From NCBI RefSeq assembly GCF_947496775.1, contig NZ_CANMDU010000011.1, positions 80,187-144,186 on the forward strand: a stretch of DNA of 64,000 bases. Reading direction: 5' to 3'. Source of the DNA: an uncultured Maribacter sp. (GTDB lineage Bacteria; Bacteroidota; Bacteroidia; Flavobacteriales; Flavobacteriaceae). Of the stretch, positions 7,634 to 16,911 are shown in pieces (positions within the stretch are counted from its first letter, which is position 1; the number at the start of each line of letters is the position of its first letter). The position numbers were made by a program, and so were the translations under genes. The notes under the pieces were generated by a model. The model was given only the letters and a program-made list of their open reading frames with translations, was not told the origin of the DNA and made no database searches.

Positions 7634-9628
7634 CTATAGTTTTTCAATTAATTCTTGAGGCAACAATACTTTATCAACAATATGTATTACGCCTTTTAGT
7701 ACTTCTTTATCGGCTGTTTTAACCTTAGCGGGTAAACCTGTTTTATCAACCAAATACGTACCATTATTAAGTACAATTTGCAAAGTTTCACCTTGCGCCG
7801 TGGTTAAAATTTGCTCGTTAGTTAATTGTGATGACAAAAGTTTACCACTTTCCACACAATGATATTTTATTATGGTTTTTAAAATTTCGATATCTTTCGC
7901 GGTATTAAAATCGGCCAATGAGTCATAACCTTCTATTGATTTAAAGAGTTCTACAAAAGCGGTATTGGTCGGAAAAAAGAAAGTAAACTCGTTCTCTAAC
8001 GCATTCTGTAAACTGCCACCTAGCGATAAAAAAAGTTTATAAGCTTCGTCTAAATCATCTATTTCTGCTAAAACGTCAGCCAAAACCTTATTTGCCTGAG
8101 ATGCCAAATCATCTATGATAGATTGTGGCAATAAAACACGATCTATGGTGTGAATTATTCCATTTTTTGCCTTAACGTCAGCTACTAAAATATCCGCCGC
8201 TAGCTTAGTGGCATCAACCAATCCGTAACCTTCTTGGGTAGAAACTACTTTAAGCTTGTTTTCTCCGGACAATGTTGTAACATCTCCTGGCAGTAAGTCT
8301 GCGGATAACAACTCACCATTATGAATATGATATAACAAAATATCACGTAACAAATTAATCTCTGCGATTGTATCAAAATCTTCAATAGTAGTTAACGCTC
8401 CTCCTAATAACGGTAGTAAACCACTAAACGACTCATTTGAAGGTACAAAAACGGTTAAAGGACCATCTTGATCAAGGGTACCTAAAAGACCTGTAATGGT
8501 TAATGCTCTTTTTAAAAAGGAAAAATTCTCATTCTCCTCTACTAGTTCTTTAAGTGATTTTTTATTCACAACATTAATAGAGTCTAAAAACTCCTGTACT
8601 TCAGCCGGAATTAATATTTTATCTATTACATGAATAATTCCATTGCTAGCTTCAATATTTTCAAGTACCAGGTTAGCATTAATCTCAGAAGCATCTCCGA
8701 AAACAAATCCAGTTCCTGAATCAATAACCTCAACAGTATCACCCTCTAATAATGTGGGTAGGCTTCCTACGGGCAACTCGTTTATTGTCATTTTTCCTTG
8801 AGCTACATGATATAAAAGAATACGCTTTAAAATCTCTATTTCAACAAGACCGTTAAAATCGTTAAAACTATTAAAATTGTCTCCTAACAAATTAAACAAC
8901 TGCTCAATAGCAGCATTACTCGGTGCTAATACTGTAAAAGGACCATCAGTACTCAAAGCATTTGTTAAACCTGCTTTGGCGATTGCCTCATTAAGCAAAC
9001 TCAATTCGCTATTTTCAGAAACCAATTCTAAAATGGATTTTTCAGTAATTAATTGGCTCAAAACAGATTCTGGTACTAAAATTTCATCTATAACATGTAC
9101 AACTCCGTTTATAGCTTGTTGGTCTTTTTTAATAATTTTAGCGAGAGCTGCCGTTTCATCGGTAATAAAAATGTCACCATCAATAGTTATAGAAAACTCT
9201 TCTTTAGATTCCGTTACTAGCTTTATACCAGTAGATAAGTCTTTACTCATCAAAGCCTCCCCATTAATAATATGGTGCTTTACAATTTTGGCCAATATTA
9301 TTTTCTTTTCCAAAGAATCAAAATCAGATAAAGAACTATAACCTTCTAGCGATGAAAAAAGCGATTCAAAAGCATTATTTGTTGGTACAAAAACTGTTTT
9401 TTGCTCTGTTGAATTTAGTTGCACTAATACTTCTTCATTTATAAGTTCTAGAACATTAACAAAGGAGCTAAGTTCTTCGTTTTCTTTAATAAGTTTAACT
9501 AATTCATGTAGTTCCACTTGTATTGACTCTTCTTTTTCTACGGTGTCATTATCCTTAGTACACGAAAAAGTGATAGCAATTAATAGTAATGCAAAAATGG
9601 TTTTACTCAGTTGTGGGATGGTTTTCAT
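7634..9628 (-). CDS. Lipoprotein with four fasciclin (FAS1) domains
   Basis: 664 residues. Signal peptide with lipobox ITFSCTKDN. Four FAS1 domains of about 130-150 residues follow, at roughly 40-190, 195-345, 355-510 and 515-664. Each carries the paired FAS1 signatures: H1-like TVFVPTNNAF, TVLAPSNAAI, TVFVPSNESF and TFFFPTNTAF, and H2-like NGVVHVIDEIL, NGIIHVIDKIL, NGIIHTIDRVL and KGVIHIVDKVL. FAS1 domains mediate adhesion and protein-protein contact. Expected on the outer membrane or cell surface. The four domains have diverged, so the repeat array is old. It stands alone as a transcription unit. Confidence 0.93.
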   Translation of the reverse strand: MKTIPQLSKTIFALLLIAITFSCTKDNDTVEKEESIQVELHELVKLIKENEELSSFVNVLELINEEVLVQLNSTEQKTVFVPTNNAFESLFSSLEGYSSLSDFDSLEKKIILAKIVKHHIINGEALMSKDLSTGIKLVTESKEEFSITIDGDIFITDETAALAKIIKKDQQAINGVVHVIDEILVPESVLSQLITEKSILELVSENSELSLLNEAIAKAGLTNALSTDGPFTVLAPSNAAIEQLFNLLGDNFNSFNDFNGLVEIEILKRILLYHVAQGKMTINELPVGSLPTLLEGDTVEVIDSGTGFVFGDASEINANLVLENIEASNGIIHVIDKILIPAEVQEFLDSINVVNKKSLKELVEENENFSFLKRALTITGLLGTLDQDGPLTVFVPSNESFSGLLPLLGGALTTIEDFDTIAEINLLRDILLYHIHNGELLSADLLPGDVTTLSGENKLKVVSTQEGYGLVDATKLAADILVADVKAKNGIIHTIDRVLLPQSIIDDLASQANKVLADVLAEIDDLDEAYKLFLSLGGSLQNALENEFTFFFPTNTAFVELFKSIEGYDSLADFNTAKDIEILKTIIKYHCVESGKLLSSQLTNEQILTTAQGETLQIVLNNGTYLVDKTGLPAKVKTADKEVLKGVIHIVDKVLLPQELIEKL

Positions 9629-10126
9629 TTTATAGGTTTTTATTTTAAAATTGTTATCTGGAAAATTAGTCCTTAACCGCTACAACCATTTAAACCTACT
9701 CTTAAATCTAAGTTATCACCACTTTAAATATGACCAACATTTAAAAACTGTAAACAAGAAACACATATTAATGCAGTATCATAAAAATAAAAACCTTTTC
9801 AATACTTACTATAACACTCTGGTTTTAAAAACATTTGGTAAGTAATTAACCTATTTATGTATTAATCTCAACTTAAAGTTAATGTTTACAAATAGTAAAA
9901 CAGCACATTTACCAAAAACATCTTCCCAAAAAAACACTTCCACAAAACACTAAAAAACAAATGATTACACTCACGCAAGAACTATTTTGAACGATTCTAA
10001 GTAATAACAAAATGCTAATATTTTTAACGTTCACATCAACTAAATAAAATACTGGGTTAAAACTCTCTTAAACATGCCCCCCTAATTTTATCTCAAATTA
10101 TATAACCCTATAAATTATTTAAAAAA
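9629..10126 (+). other. Intergenic region between divergent genes
   Basis: 498 bp, very AT-rich, separating the fasciclin and PhoX-like genes. A 64-codon frame at 9651-9845 has low-complexity Asn/Lys/His/Leu content and no family resemblance, and is not called. The only structured element noticed is the TTAAAA-5 bp-TTAAAC pair near 10057. A C-run (CCCCCC, about 10077-10082) follows it. Confidence 0.6.
10057..10073 (+). promoter_or_regulatory. Candidate direct-repeat regulator site upstream of the PhoX-like gene
   Basis: TTAAAA, five bases, TTAAAC: two hexamers at 11-bp periodicity, about 55 bp before the PhoX-like start. The layout resembles PhoP/PhoB boxes, where the regulator binds 11-bp spaced repeats. 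In such AT-rich DNA this can arise by chance. It is listed because the downstream product belongs to a phosphatase family. Confidence 0.22.
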
Positions 10127-11596
10127 ATGAAAAAACTAAACAATTTTTTACTCCTTGCAGCGGGTGTGGCATCTATGGCTTCATGTGAAAAACTAGACGA
10201 CTTTGTTGGTGGTGGCAACGGTGGAGAAGACAAAGGTGTTGTCTTAAAAAACCACTCAGACACTCCAGCTTATTTCAATTTAGCACCTGAGTTTAGCAAT
10301 GTTAAAATTTACTCCATATTAAGTTCTGGAGACATGTTACCAGAATCTCCTGATTTTGTTTATGGTTCTATGGCAGATGGCGCTGGTTTATTAAAAGAAG
10401 CTGATGATAGCTTTACTTTAATTAATAATATAGAAGCAGACTACTCTATTGCTAGAATAAAGTTTGACAAATCTTTTAAGCCTGTAAAAGGAGAATACAT
10501 TTTAAACGCACAAGCTACTGCAAACACTGCACAATGTTCAGGTTCATTAATTACACCTGAAGAGCATGGTTTTGGTCCTATGTACCTTTCTGGCGGTGAA
10601 TGGGGTGGTTCTTTAAAAGGTGTTTTCTCAACTGACCCTTACAAAAGCACAACTAACGCTTCTGTAGCTTCCATGTTACCAGCTTTAGGGCAATGGTCTA
10701 CTGAAAATGCTGTTGCAATTGGTAAAGATGCTTTTCCTGGAAAAACTGTAATCTTTATCGGAGACGATAACTCTAACAACGAGGTTCCTTCTGGACAATT
10801 GGGAATGTATGTTGCAGAGCAAGGTGACCTTAACAATGGTAAGTTATATACCTTAAAAGTAACTACTGAAGGTATCAACTACGAAATGGACATGGTTGAA
10901 GGTGAAACTTATGAGGCTGAGTTTGTTGAAATGGAAGAAAGAGCTATTGACCTTTTAGATGCTGAAGCAAAAGAAAAAGGTGCAATGGGATTCTCTAGAC
11001 TTGAAGACATCGACTGGAGAAGAGGTGTTGCTGCTAACCAAAGAGAATTATACATGGCCGTTACAGGAAGAAAAAAAGATGGTCTTGTTGGCAAAGGAAC
11101 ACTTTACGGAAGGGTTTATAAAGTGATTTTAAGTAAAGATGACCCAACAAAAGCTACAATATCTTGTGTTTTAGATGGTGATAAATTAGACGGTAAAGCC
11201 AAAGCTTTTCATAGCCCTGACAACATTGTGGTTTCTAAAAACTTTGCATACATCCAGGAAGATCCTAATGGATACCCTGACACTCCAGAAAAATCACATT
11301 TCGCTCAATTATATCAGTATAACTTAAATACTGGTGAACTTAAAACAGTATTAGAATGCGACCAAAATTCTGCTTCATTAAACGGAGTTGGAAACACTGA
11401 AAAAAACTGGGAAATTACTGGTATGATTGATGTTTCTGATGCTTTAGGAATTGATGATACTTTTATCATGATTACTCAAAACCATGGTTGGGAGCCTGCA
11501 GACGGTTCTGCTTTTACAGATCCTTTTGCTAATCCAGATGCAAATAGCCGTAAAGAAGGAAGTCAGTTATTTGTTATTAAAGGTTTATCAAACTAG
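10127..11596 (+). CDS. PhoX/DUF839-type phosphatase-like lipoprotein
   Basis: 489 residues. Lipoprotein signal MKKLNNFLLLAAGVASMASC with lipobox MASC. The body resembles the DUF839/PhoX beta-propeller family: IFIGDDNSNNEVPSGQLGMYV, LEDIDWRRG, an FHSPDNIVVS segment followed by AYIQEDPNGYP, and QLYQYNLNTGELKTVLEC. PhoX enzymes are calcium- and iron-dependent phosphomonoesterases; whether this member is active is not certain. Expected on the periplasmic face or cell surface. A cytochrome c peroxidase gene follows after 9 bp, so the two are likely an operon. Confidence 0.68.
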   Translation: MKKLNNFLLLAAGVASMASCEKLDDFVGGGNGGEDKGVVLKNHSDTPAYFNLAPEFSNVKIYSILSSGDMLPESPDFVYGSMADGAGLLKEADDSFTLINNIEADYSIARIKFDKSFKPVKGEYILNAQATANTAQCSGSLITPEEHGFGPMYLSGGEWGGSLKGVFSTDPYKSTTNASVASMLPALGQWSTENAVAIGKDAFPGKTVIFIGDDNSNNEVPSGQLGMYVAEQGDLNNGKLYTLKVTTEGINYEMDMVEGETYEAEFVEMEERAIDLLDAEAKEKGAMGFSRLEDIDWRRGVAANQRELYMAVTGRKKDGLVGKGTLYGRVYKVILSKDDPTKATISCVLDGDKLDGKAKAFHSPDNIVVSKNFAYIQEDPNGYPDTPEKSHFAQLYQYNLNTGELKTVLECDQNSASLNGVGNTEKNWEITGMIDVSDALGIDDTFIMITQNHGWEPADGSAFTDPFANPDANSRKEGSQLFVIKGLSN

Positions 11597-11605
11597 TTTG
11601 TTTAG

Positions 11606-13411
11606 ATGAATAGTTACTTAACAAAAAATATAAGAAAAGGGGTTTATGTTTTCATAAACCTCTTTGCTTTATCTATTATTTCATGTAATGAGGTAAAGAA
11701 AAAAGAAGAGACGATTGAAATTACATTAGGGGAACAAATCGAAAAAAAATATACTCATGAGTTAATTAAATGTCAAGCATATACAGACAGTTTATCTAAA
11801 AGTACTTCCAGAGAAAACTTTGCAAAATACTATTTAAAGTCTAGAGCAATTTTTAAGCAAATGGAACCGATTATGGCGTTTCATGATGCAGAGAATTACA
11901 AATTTTTAAATGCTCCAAATATTTTAAAAGTTGAAGAAGAAGACGCTACAAATATTAAAATATTATCTCCTAAGAGCTTTCAGGTTCTAGAAGAAACTAT
12001 ATATGCAGATAGTTTAGAGGTGACTACAATTAAAAATACTGCAGAACTCATTAGAAACCGACTTAAATTAATTGAAAAAAACACTAAACTCTCCTATTTT
12101 AAAAATCATCATTTTTTATGGTTGTTGCGAGATGCCGTTTTACGCGTATCGCAAACTGGAATTACAGGTTTTGATTCTCCAGTATTAGAGCAATCCTTAG
12201 AAGAAGCAACTATTGTATATAAAAGTCTTAGAGAATATCTAGATTTTGCTAAAACAAAATTCAAAAATAAAGCACTTTATACCAATTGGGTAAATGAAAT
12301 TAACGCCACGCTTAAAAGTTTAGAAAGTGTAAAATTTAATGAGTTTGACCGTTACAGTTTTATCAAAAACCACACGCATAAGCAGTTAGATTTATTTAAC
12401 AAAACCGTTGAAGACTGGAGTGTTGAGTTCCCTTTTACCTTAGCATTAAACAACAATGCACCTTCTTTGTTTTCGGATAAAACATTTAACCCAAAATATT
12501 ATTCTGATGCCAAAAACATTGGATATTCTAAAAAAGTGGTTGCTCTTGGTCGTGATTTATTTAATGATAAAGGGCTTTCTAAAGATGGTAGCATGAGTTG
12601 CGCTACTTGCCATGTCAAAGAAAAAGCTTTCACCGATGGAATGGTTAAACCAAAAGGGCAATTACGTAATAGCCCTACCCTAACCTATGCATCATTACAA
12701 CAAAACTTTTTTTATGACAACCGAGCTGGTAGCTTAGAAGGTCAAATCGTTGCTGTAGTAAAAAACGATTCTGAATTTCATACCAATTTAGAAACCTTGC
12801 AGAAAGTCGTAGAGGAAAACTCTAACTATAAAGTGCGTTTTGATAGCATTTATGAAGGTGAAGTAACAGATTATACAGTTAGAAATGCTATTGCCGAATA
12901 CATTAGAAGTCTAAACAAATTCAATTCAAAATTTGATTTAAACATTACAGGTAAAGAAAATTCATTGACTACCAATGAAATTAATGGCTTTAATCTTTTC
13001 ATGGGGAAAGCAAAATGCGCAACCTGTCATTTTGCTCCTGTTTTTAATGGTACAGTACCAACCTTGTATAAAGATACCGAAATGGAATTATTGGGTGTTC
13101 CTGCTAAAAACGATACCATTAATGCACTAGTTGATGCTGATTTAGGACGTTATTACTTTTACAAAACCGAAGAACGCAAGCACTTTTTTAAAACACCAAC
13201 GATTAGAAATATTGAACTCACCGCTCCGTACATGCACAACGGAGTATATACAACACTAGAAGAGGTTATAGATTTTTATAACAGAGGCGGCGGTGCAGGT
13301 ATTGGAATTGATTTAGAATTACAAACCTTACCTCCAGACCCATTAGGCTTAACAGATGAGGAACAAAAAAACCTTATTCATTTCCTTAAAACGTTAACAG
13401 ATAAATCATAA
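11606..13411 (+). CDS. Di-haem cytochrome c peroxidase / MauG-family lipoprotein with N-terminal extension
   Basis: 601 residues. Lipoprotein signal with lipobox IISCNE. Residues about 30-290 form a mostly helical N-terminal region without recognised motif. The C-terminal 310 residues are a bacterial cytochrome c peroxidase: haem sites SCATCH (about 331) and KCATCH (about 470), with FTDG, LRNSPTL, DNRAGSLEGQIV, FKTPTIRNIELTAPYMHNG and TLEEVIDFYNRGGG. These reduce peroxide in the periplasm or, in MauG-like forms, oxidise a partner protein. The extension makes it longer than classical CcpA (about 340 residues). Close coupling to the PhoX-like gene hints at a shared role. Ended by a strong hairpin. 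Confidence 0.9.
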   Translation: MNSYLTKNIRKGVYVFINLFALSIISCNEVKKKEETIEITLGEQIEKKYTHELIKCQAYTDSLSKSTSRENFAKYYLKSRAIFKQMEPIMAFHDAENYKFLNAPNILKVEEEDATNIKILSPKSFQVLEETIYADSLEVTTIKNTAELIRNRLKLIEKNTKLSYFKNHHFLWLLRDAVLRVSQTGITGFDSPVLEQSLEEATIVYKSLREYLDFAKTKFKNKALYTNWVNEINATLKSLESVKFNEFDRYSFIKNHTHKQLDLFNKTVEDWSVEFPFTLALNNNAPSLFSDKTFNPKYYSDAKNIGYSKKVVALGRDLFNDKGLSKDGSMSCATCHVKEKAFTDGMVKPKGQLRNSPTLTYASLQQNFFYDNRAGSLEGQIVAVVKNDSEFHTNLETLQKVVEENSNYKVRFDSIYEGEVTDYTVRNAIAEYIRSLNKFNSKFDLNITGKENSLTTNEINGFNLFMGKAKCATCHFAPVFNGTVPTLYKDTEMELLGVPAKNDTINALVDADLGRYYFYKTEERKHFFKTPTIRNIELTAPYMHNGVYTTLEEVIDFYNRGGGAGIGIDLELQTLPPDPLGLTDEEQKNLIHFLKTLTDKS

Positions 13412-13423
13412 ACAATCCTACTT

Positions 13424-13459
13424 AAAACCTACTTATAATTAGCCATATAAGTAGGTTTT
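13424..13459 (+). terminator. Intrinsic terminator
   Basis: Perfect 14-bp stem, AAAACCTACTTATA and TATAAGTAGGTTTT, with an 8-base loop, just after the cytochrome c peroxidase stop. Confidence 0.85.
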
Positions 13460-13521
13460 ATCCTTTTAAATTTCTCTAAATCTATTTTCATACATTAGTA
13501 GTGACTAATTACAATTAAAAC

Positions 13522-13758
13522 ATAAAGCAACTACTATTCCTCTCCTTCTTTATAGGATGGTTATGCTGTTATGCACAGAACAGAAAATAGCCCATTGCTA
13601 CTGTAGTCATCACCCCTACTATTAATGGTCCTGCTATTAATTATACTGCAAAAACTGTATCTGTACAAGTGTGCTAGGCCTTAGTAGACCGTAGACATCT
13701 AGGAGAGTTTTATCTAAATTCGAAAAAAATGTCTACACAACCTAAAAATAATGTATAA
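13522..13758 (+). pseudogene. Decayed gene for a secreted protein (remnant)
   Basis: Starting at an ATA that sits where an ATG would be, one frame reads KQLLFLSFFIGWLCCYAQNRK, a good signal peptide with an AQ-type cleavage site. It then passes a TAG (13588), continues PIATVVITPTINGPAINY..., meets a second TAG (13675) and ends at TAA (13756). The signal-peptide-like start, the uninterrupted sense of the pieces and the 505-bp gap between genes suggest a truncated, inactivated exported protein. The parent family is not recognised. Chance cannot be excluded in so short a frame. Confidence 0.4.
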
Positions 13759-13928
13759 TGAGCTTCAGAAATAAACCCAAGAAGCAATAATTAGTAATTA
13801 TTTTTTGTTAAAACCGAAACTTGAGGCATTTTAATCTCCAATATCAAGTAAAAGATTCCTTTCCTGAATAACCTATTAAAAATATAGGCTATCTTAGAGG
13901 CTTATTCAATAAATAATTGATTTTAACC

Positions 13929-14378
13929 ATGGAACCAAAATCTTTTTTAAAAACACTTTCTTTTTTACACCTTTCTTTAGTAATTGGATTACTACTTTTC
14001 TCGGTCATTGCGTATTCGCAAACTACAGGTATTACATTAGAGCCAGAGTCTAACAACGTATTTCTATACATTGTTCCTGTTATAGCAATTATCGGTTATT
14101 TTGGAAGTCAAGTAGTATTTAAAAAAAAACTAAGTACAATTAAAACAGATAATACTTTAACAGAAAAACTTAAAAAGTATAAATCGGCATCCCATATCAA
14201 ATTTTTCCTAATAGAGATTCCCGCACTACTTTCTATTTATGCCTTTTACATTACTAGTAATGCATTGCCCTTAGTAATTGCCGTATGCCTTATTGCATAT
14301 TTATATGTCCAAAAACCGTCTGCGGATAAAATAAAAACAGAATTGGCACTTAATCCTAACGAAATACAACAATTATAG
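13929..14378 (+). CDS. Four-helix inner membrane protein of unknown function
   Basis: The frame is open from a TTG at 13917, but ATG at 13929 (MEPKSFLKTLS) is the better start; length 149 residues. Hydrophobic segments lie at about 11-30, 43-60, 95-110 and 113-130, with a basic loop between the second and third (KKKLSTIKTDNTLTEKLKKYK). A short polar tail ends it. No known domain was recognised. It is one base from the next start, so it is probably co-translated with the SGNH hydrolase. Confidence 0.7.
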   Translation: MEPKSFLKTLSFLHLSLVIGLLLFSVIAYSQTTGITLEPESNNVFLYIVPVIAIIGYFGSQVVFKKKLSTIKTDNTLTEKLKKYKSASHIKFFLIEIPALLSIYAFYITSNALPLVIAVCLIAYLYVQKPSADKIKTELALNPNEIQQL

Positions 14379-14379
14379 G

Positions 14380-15066
14380 ATGAAAAAAATAAGTAAAATC
14401 ATATTCGTAATGTTAGCTTTTTTAGGAATTTTCAAATCAACCGCCCAAGATTGGCCAGATTTACAACATTTTCAAAAGGAGAATGCATCAATAACGGCAC
14501 CTTTGGAAAATGAAAATAGAGTTGTATTTATGGGCAATTCCATTACTATTGGCTGGCTGCATAAACGCCCTGATTTTTTCAAAAACAAACCATACATTAA
14601 CAGAGGTATTAGTGGACAGACAACACCCCAAATGTTAATTCGTTTTAGACAAGATGTTGTTGCTCTGCAACCAAAAGTAGTAGTTATTTTAGCAGGAACT
14701 AACGATATTGCTGGTAATACTGGCCCATCTTCTTTAAATATGATTGCCGACAATATTAAGGGAATGGCAGAAATTGCTAAGGCAAATGGAATTAAAGTAA
14801 TCTTATCCTCTACCCTGCCAGCATTTAAATATCCTTGGAAACCCGATGTAAAACCTGCAGAAAAAATAATGATACTAAATAAAATGATTAAGGAGTATGC
14901 CTCTAAAAACAATTGTATTTATTTAGACTATTTTTCTGCAATGGCGGATGAAAGAAATGGTTTACCCAAAAAATATGCGAAAGATGAAGTACACCCAACT
15001 GAAGAAGGCTACGCAGTTATGGAACCGTTGGTAGAAAAGGCTATTGAAGAAGCATTAAAAAAATAA
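14380..15066 (+). CDS. Exported SGNH/GDSL-family hydrolase
   Basis: 228 residues with a signal peptide (cleavage near STAQD). SGNH blocks are complete: block I FMGNSIT with catalytic Ser54, block II Gly in RGISGQTTPQM, block III GTNDIAG and block V DEVHPTEEGY with the Asp-His pair. This is the acetylesterase / platelet-activating-factor acetylhydrolase-like branch often seen in Bacteroidota, which deacetylates glycans or hydrolyses esters. Likely periplasmic. It is packed with the membrane protein before it and the oxidoreductase after it. Confidence 0.88.
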   Translation: MKKISKIIFVMLAFLGIFKSTAQDWPDLQHFQKENASITAPLENENRVVFMGNSITIGWLHKRPDFFKNKPYINRGISGQTTPQMLIRFRQDVVALQPKVVVILAGTNDIAGNTGPSSLNMIADNIKGMAEIAKANGIKVILSSTLPAFKYPWKPDVKPAEKIMILNKMIKEYASKNNCIYLDYFSAMADERNGLPKKYAKDEVHPTEEGYAVMEPLVEKAIEEALKK

Positions 15067-15074
15067 ACTACTCT

Positions 15075-16760
15075 TTGAAAGAAATAGAAAAAAATTGGGA
15101 CTCTATTATTATAGGGTCGGGAGCCGGCGGATTAGCAGCCGCAATATGTTTATCTAGAGCAGGACAAAAAGTTCTTGTTCTGGAGAAACATGACGTTCCA
15201 GGAGGATGGTGTCATAGTTTTTATTTAAATGGACACAGATTTACTCCCGGAGTGCATTATGTCGGGTTACTTGGAGAAGGAGAATCTACTAGTGACTTAT
15301 ACAAAGGACTAGGCATTGCCAATGAGCTTGTTTTTTTTAGAATGAATAAAGATGCTTATGAACATTGTTGGATTGGAAATGAAAGGTTCGATTACCCTTC
15401 CAATCTTGATGAATTATCTACTCGATTATCCGCAAAATTTCCTAAAGAAAAAAAGAATATAGAAAAGTACTTAATATTGATTAAAAATGTAAGCACACAA
15501 ATATATTCCTTACCGTACATTAAAGGATTTTGGCAAAAACTAACTATACCTTACAGAACAAGACATATGGGTAAATATGGATTGTTTAGTCTTAAAAGAG
15601 TTATTGATTGGCATATAAAAGATCCTTTATTAAAAAATATCCTAAATATACAATGCGGGGATCATGGATTGCAGCCTAACAAAGCCCCTTTTCCTTTACA
15701 TTGCGCATTAATGAGTCACTATTTTAATGGTAGTTATTATCCTATGGGTGGTGGTGGTGCTTTAATTAAAGCAAAAACAAACGTTATAAAAAAATATAAT
15801 GGCACCGTGTGTACAAGTACTCCAGTAAAAAAAATACTTTTATCTGGAGAATCTAAAAAAACTGCTGTTGGAGTAGAATTAGAAAATGGACAACAGTTAT
15901 TTGCTAAGAATATAATATCTAATGCAGACCCAGGAATAACCTATTTAGATCTAATTGGTAAAGAAAGTATTAGTAATAAATTATTTAAAAAACTTAATAA
16001 AACAAAATATTCCTGCACCTCATTAATGCTGTTTTTAACTGTAAATTTAGACCTTAAAAAAGCTGGACTAGATTCTGGTAATATTTGGCTTATGCCGGGG
16101 AAAGACGCGGACGAATGTTACGATGATTTAATGAAAGTAAACCTGTTGGAAGGAGATGCTTTTGAAGGCATGTTTATAAGCTGCACTACCCTAAAGGACC
16201 CTTCTAGTTATGACGGAAAAAATCATTCCCTAGAAGTTATTACATTTATTAATTACGATTCTTTTAAACCTTTTGAGAATGAAAAAGAAAAACGATCTAA
16301 GGCTTATCTGGATTTTAAAGATAAACTAACCGATAAAATGCTTAATGGGTTGGAAAAAGTAATACCCAGTATTAGACAGCACATAGTTCACCAAGATTTA
16401 GGAACCCCTATAACAAATGAGTATTATGTAAACTCTACTAGAGGTAGCGTATATGGTACAGAAAAGAGTTTTAAAAACATTGGGCCTTTTGCCTACAAGG
16501 CGAAAAGTGAAATTAATAACTTATACCTATGCGGAGCTAGTATTCTTTCCCACGGCGTTGCGGGAGCTGCGCACTCTGGTGTAGACACAGCAAGTATTAT
16601 CCTAAAGTGCGAAGCTGATGAATTAAGAACTCCTTTACCCGACCAAGAATTAAGAATTTATGATGCAGAAGATGCTAAAGAATATCCTGACTGGCTGACA
16701 AAAAAAATAAAGGTTAGAAAATCTAAAGCAATTTTAAAAGAGGAAAAAATAAATTCTTAA
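15075..16760 (+). CDS. FAD-dependent phytoene-desaturase/retinol-saturase-like oxidoreductase
   Basis: 561 residues, starting at TTG 15075; the FAD-binding GSGAGGLAAAICLSRAG at about residues 13-29 leaves little room for another start. Further family marks are VLEKHDVPGGWCHSF, RFTPGVHYVG, YYPMGGGGALIKA and the C-terminal FAD segment NLYLCGASILSHGVAGAAHSG. It fits the CrtI/CrtISO/RetSat branch (all-trans-retinol 13,14-reductase-like), which isomerises, saturates or desaturates polyenes and related lipids. The actual substrate is unknown; no carotenoid genes are adjacent. Followed by a strong hairpin terminator. Confidence 0.85.
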   Translation: MKEIEKNWDSIIIGSGAGGLAAAICLSRAGQKVLVLEKHDVPGGWCHSFYLNGHRFTPGVHYVGLLGEGESTSDLYKGLGIANELVFFRMNKDAYEHCWIGNERFDYPSNLDELSTRLSAKFPKEKKNIEKYLILIKNVSTQIYSLPYIKGFWQKLTIPYRTRHMGKYGLFSLKRVIDWHIKDPLLKNILNIQCGDHGLQPNKAPFPLHCALMSHYFNGSYYPMGGGGALIKAKTNVIKKYNGTVCTSTPVKKILLSGESKKTAVGVELENGQQLFAKNIISNADPGITYLDLIGKESISNKLFKKLNKTKYSCTSLMLFLTVNLDLKKAGLDSGNIWLMPGKDADECYDDLMKVNLLEGDAFEGMFISCTTLKDPSSYDGKNHSLEVITFINYDSFKPFENEKEKRSKAYLDFKDKLTDKMLNGLEKVIPSIRQHIVHQDLGTPITNEYYVNSTRGSVYGTEKSFKNIGPFAYKAKSEINNLYLCGASILSHGVAGAAHSGVDTASIILKCEADELRTPLPDQELRIYDAEDAKEYPDWLTKKIKVRKSKAILKEEKINS

Positions 16761-16783
16761 TATCTAAATCAAAAAAAATTATA

Positions 16784-16827
16784 AATACAAAAGGGCTATT
16801 TTACATGAAGAATAGCCCTTTTGTATT
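16784..16827 (+). terminator. Intrinsic terminator
   Basis: Long stem AATACAAAAGGGCTATT / AATAGCCCTTTTGTATT with a 10-base loop after the oxidoreductase gene. Confidence 0.88.
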
Positions 16828-16875
16828 TATAACACTCAAGCTAACTTGTATATAGTAGAAGTGCTGTGTTTTGTT

Positions 16876-16883
16876 TACATTTG
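16876..16883 (+). promoter_or_regulatory. Candidate -7 element for the M28 peptidase gene
   Basis: TACATTTG matches TAnnTTTG, 28 bp before the ATG at 16912. No clear TTG is found at the expected 19-21 bp upstream, so the call rests on the -7 alone. Confidence 0.4.
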
Positions 16884-16911
16884 AAAAGTTTTGACTTTTT
16901 AAATAAATTAT

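Noticed and set aside
8877..9341. 154-codon plus-strand frame inside the fasciclin gene
   Set aside because: It is antisense to a well-supported gene with four FAS1 domains and shows no motif of its own.
9651..9845. 64-codon frame between the fasciclin and PhoX-like genes
   Set aside because: Low-complexity Asn/Lys/Leu composition, no signal or domain, and it lies in a divergent promoter region of AT-rich DNA.
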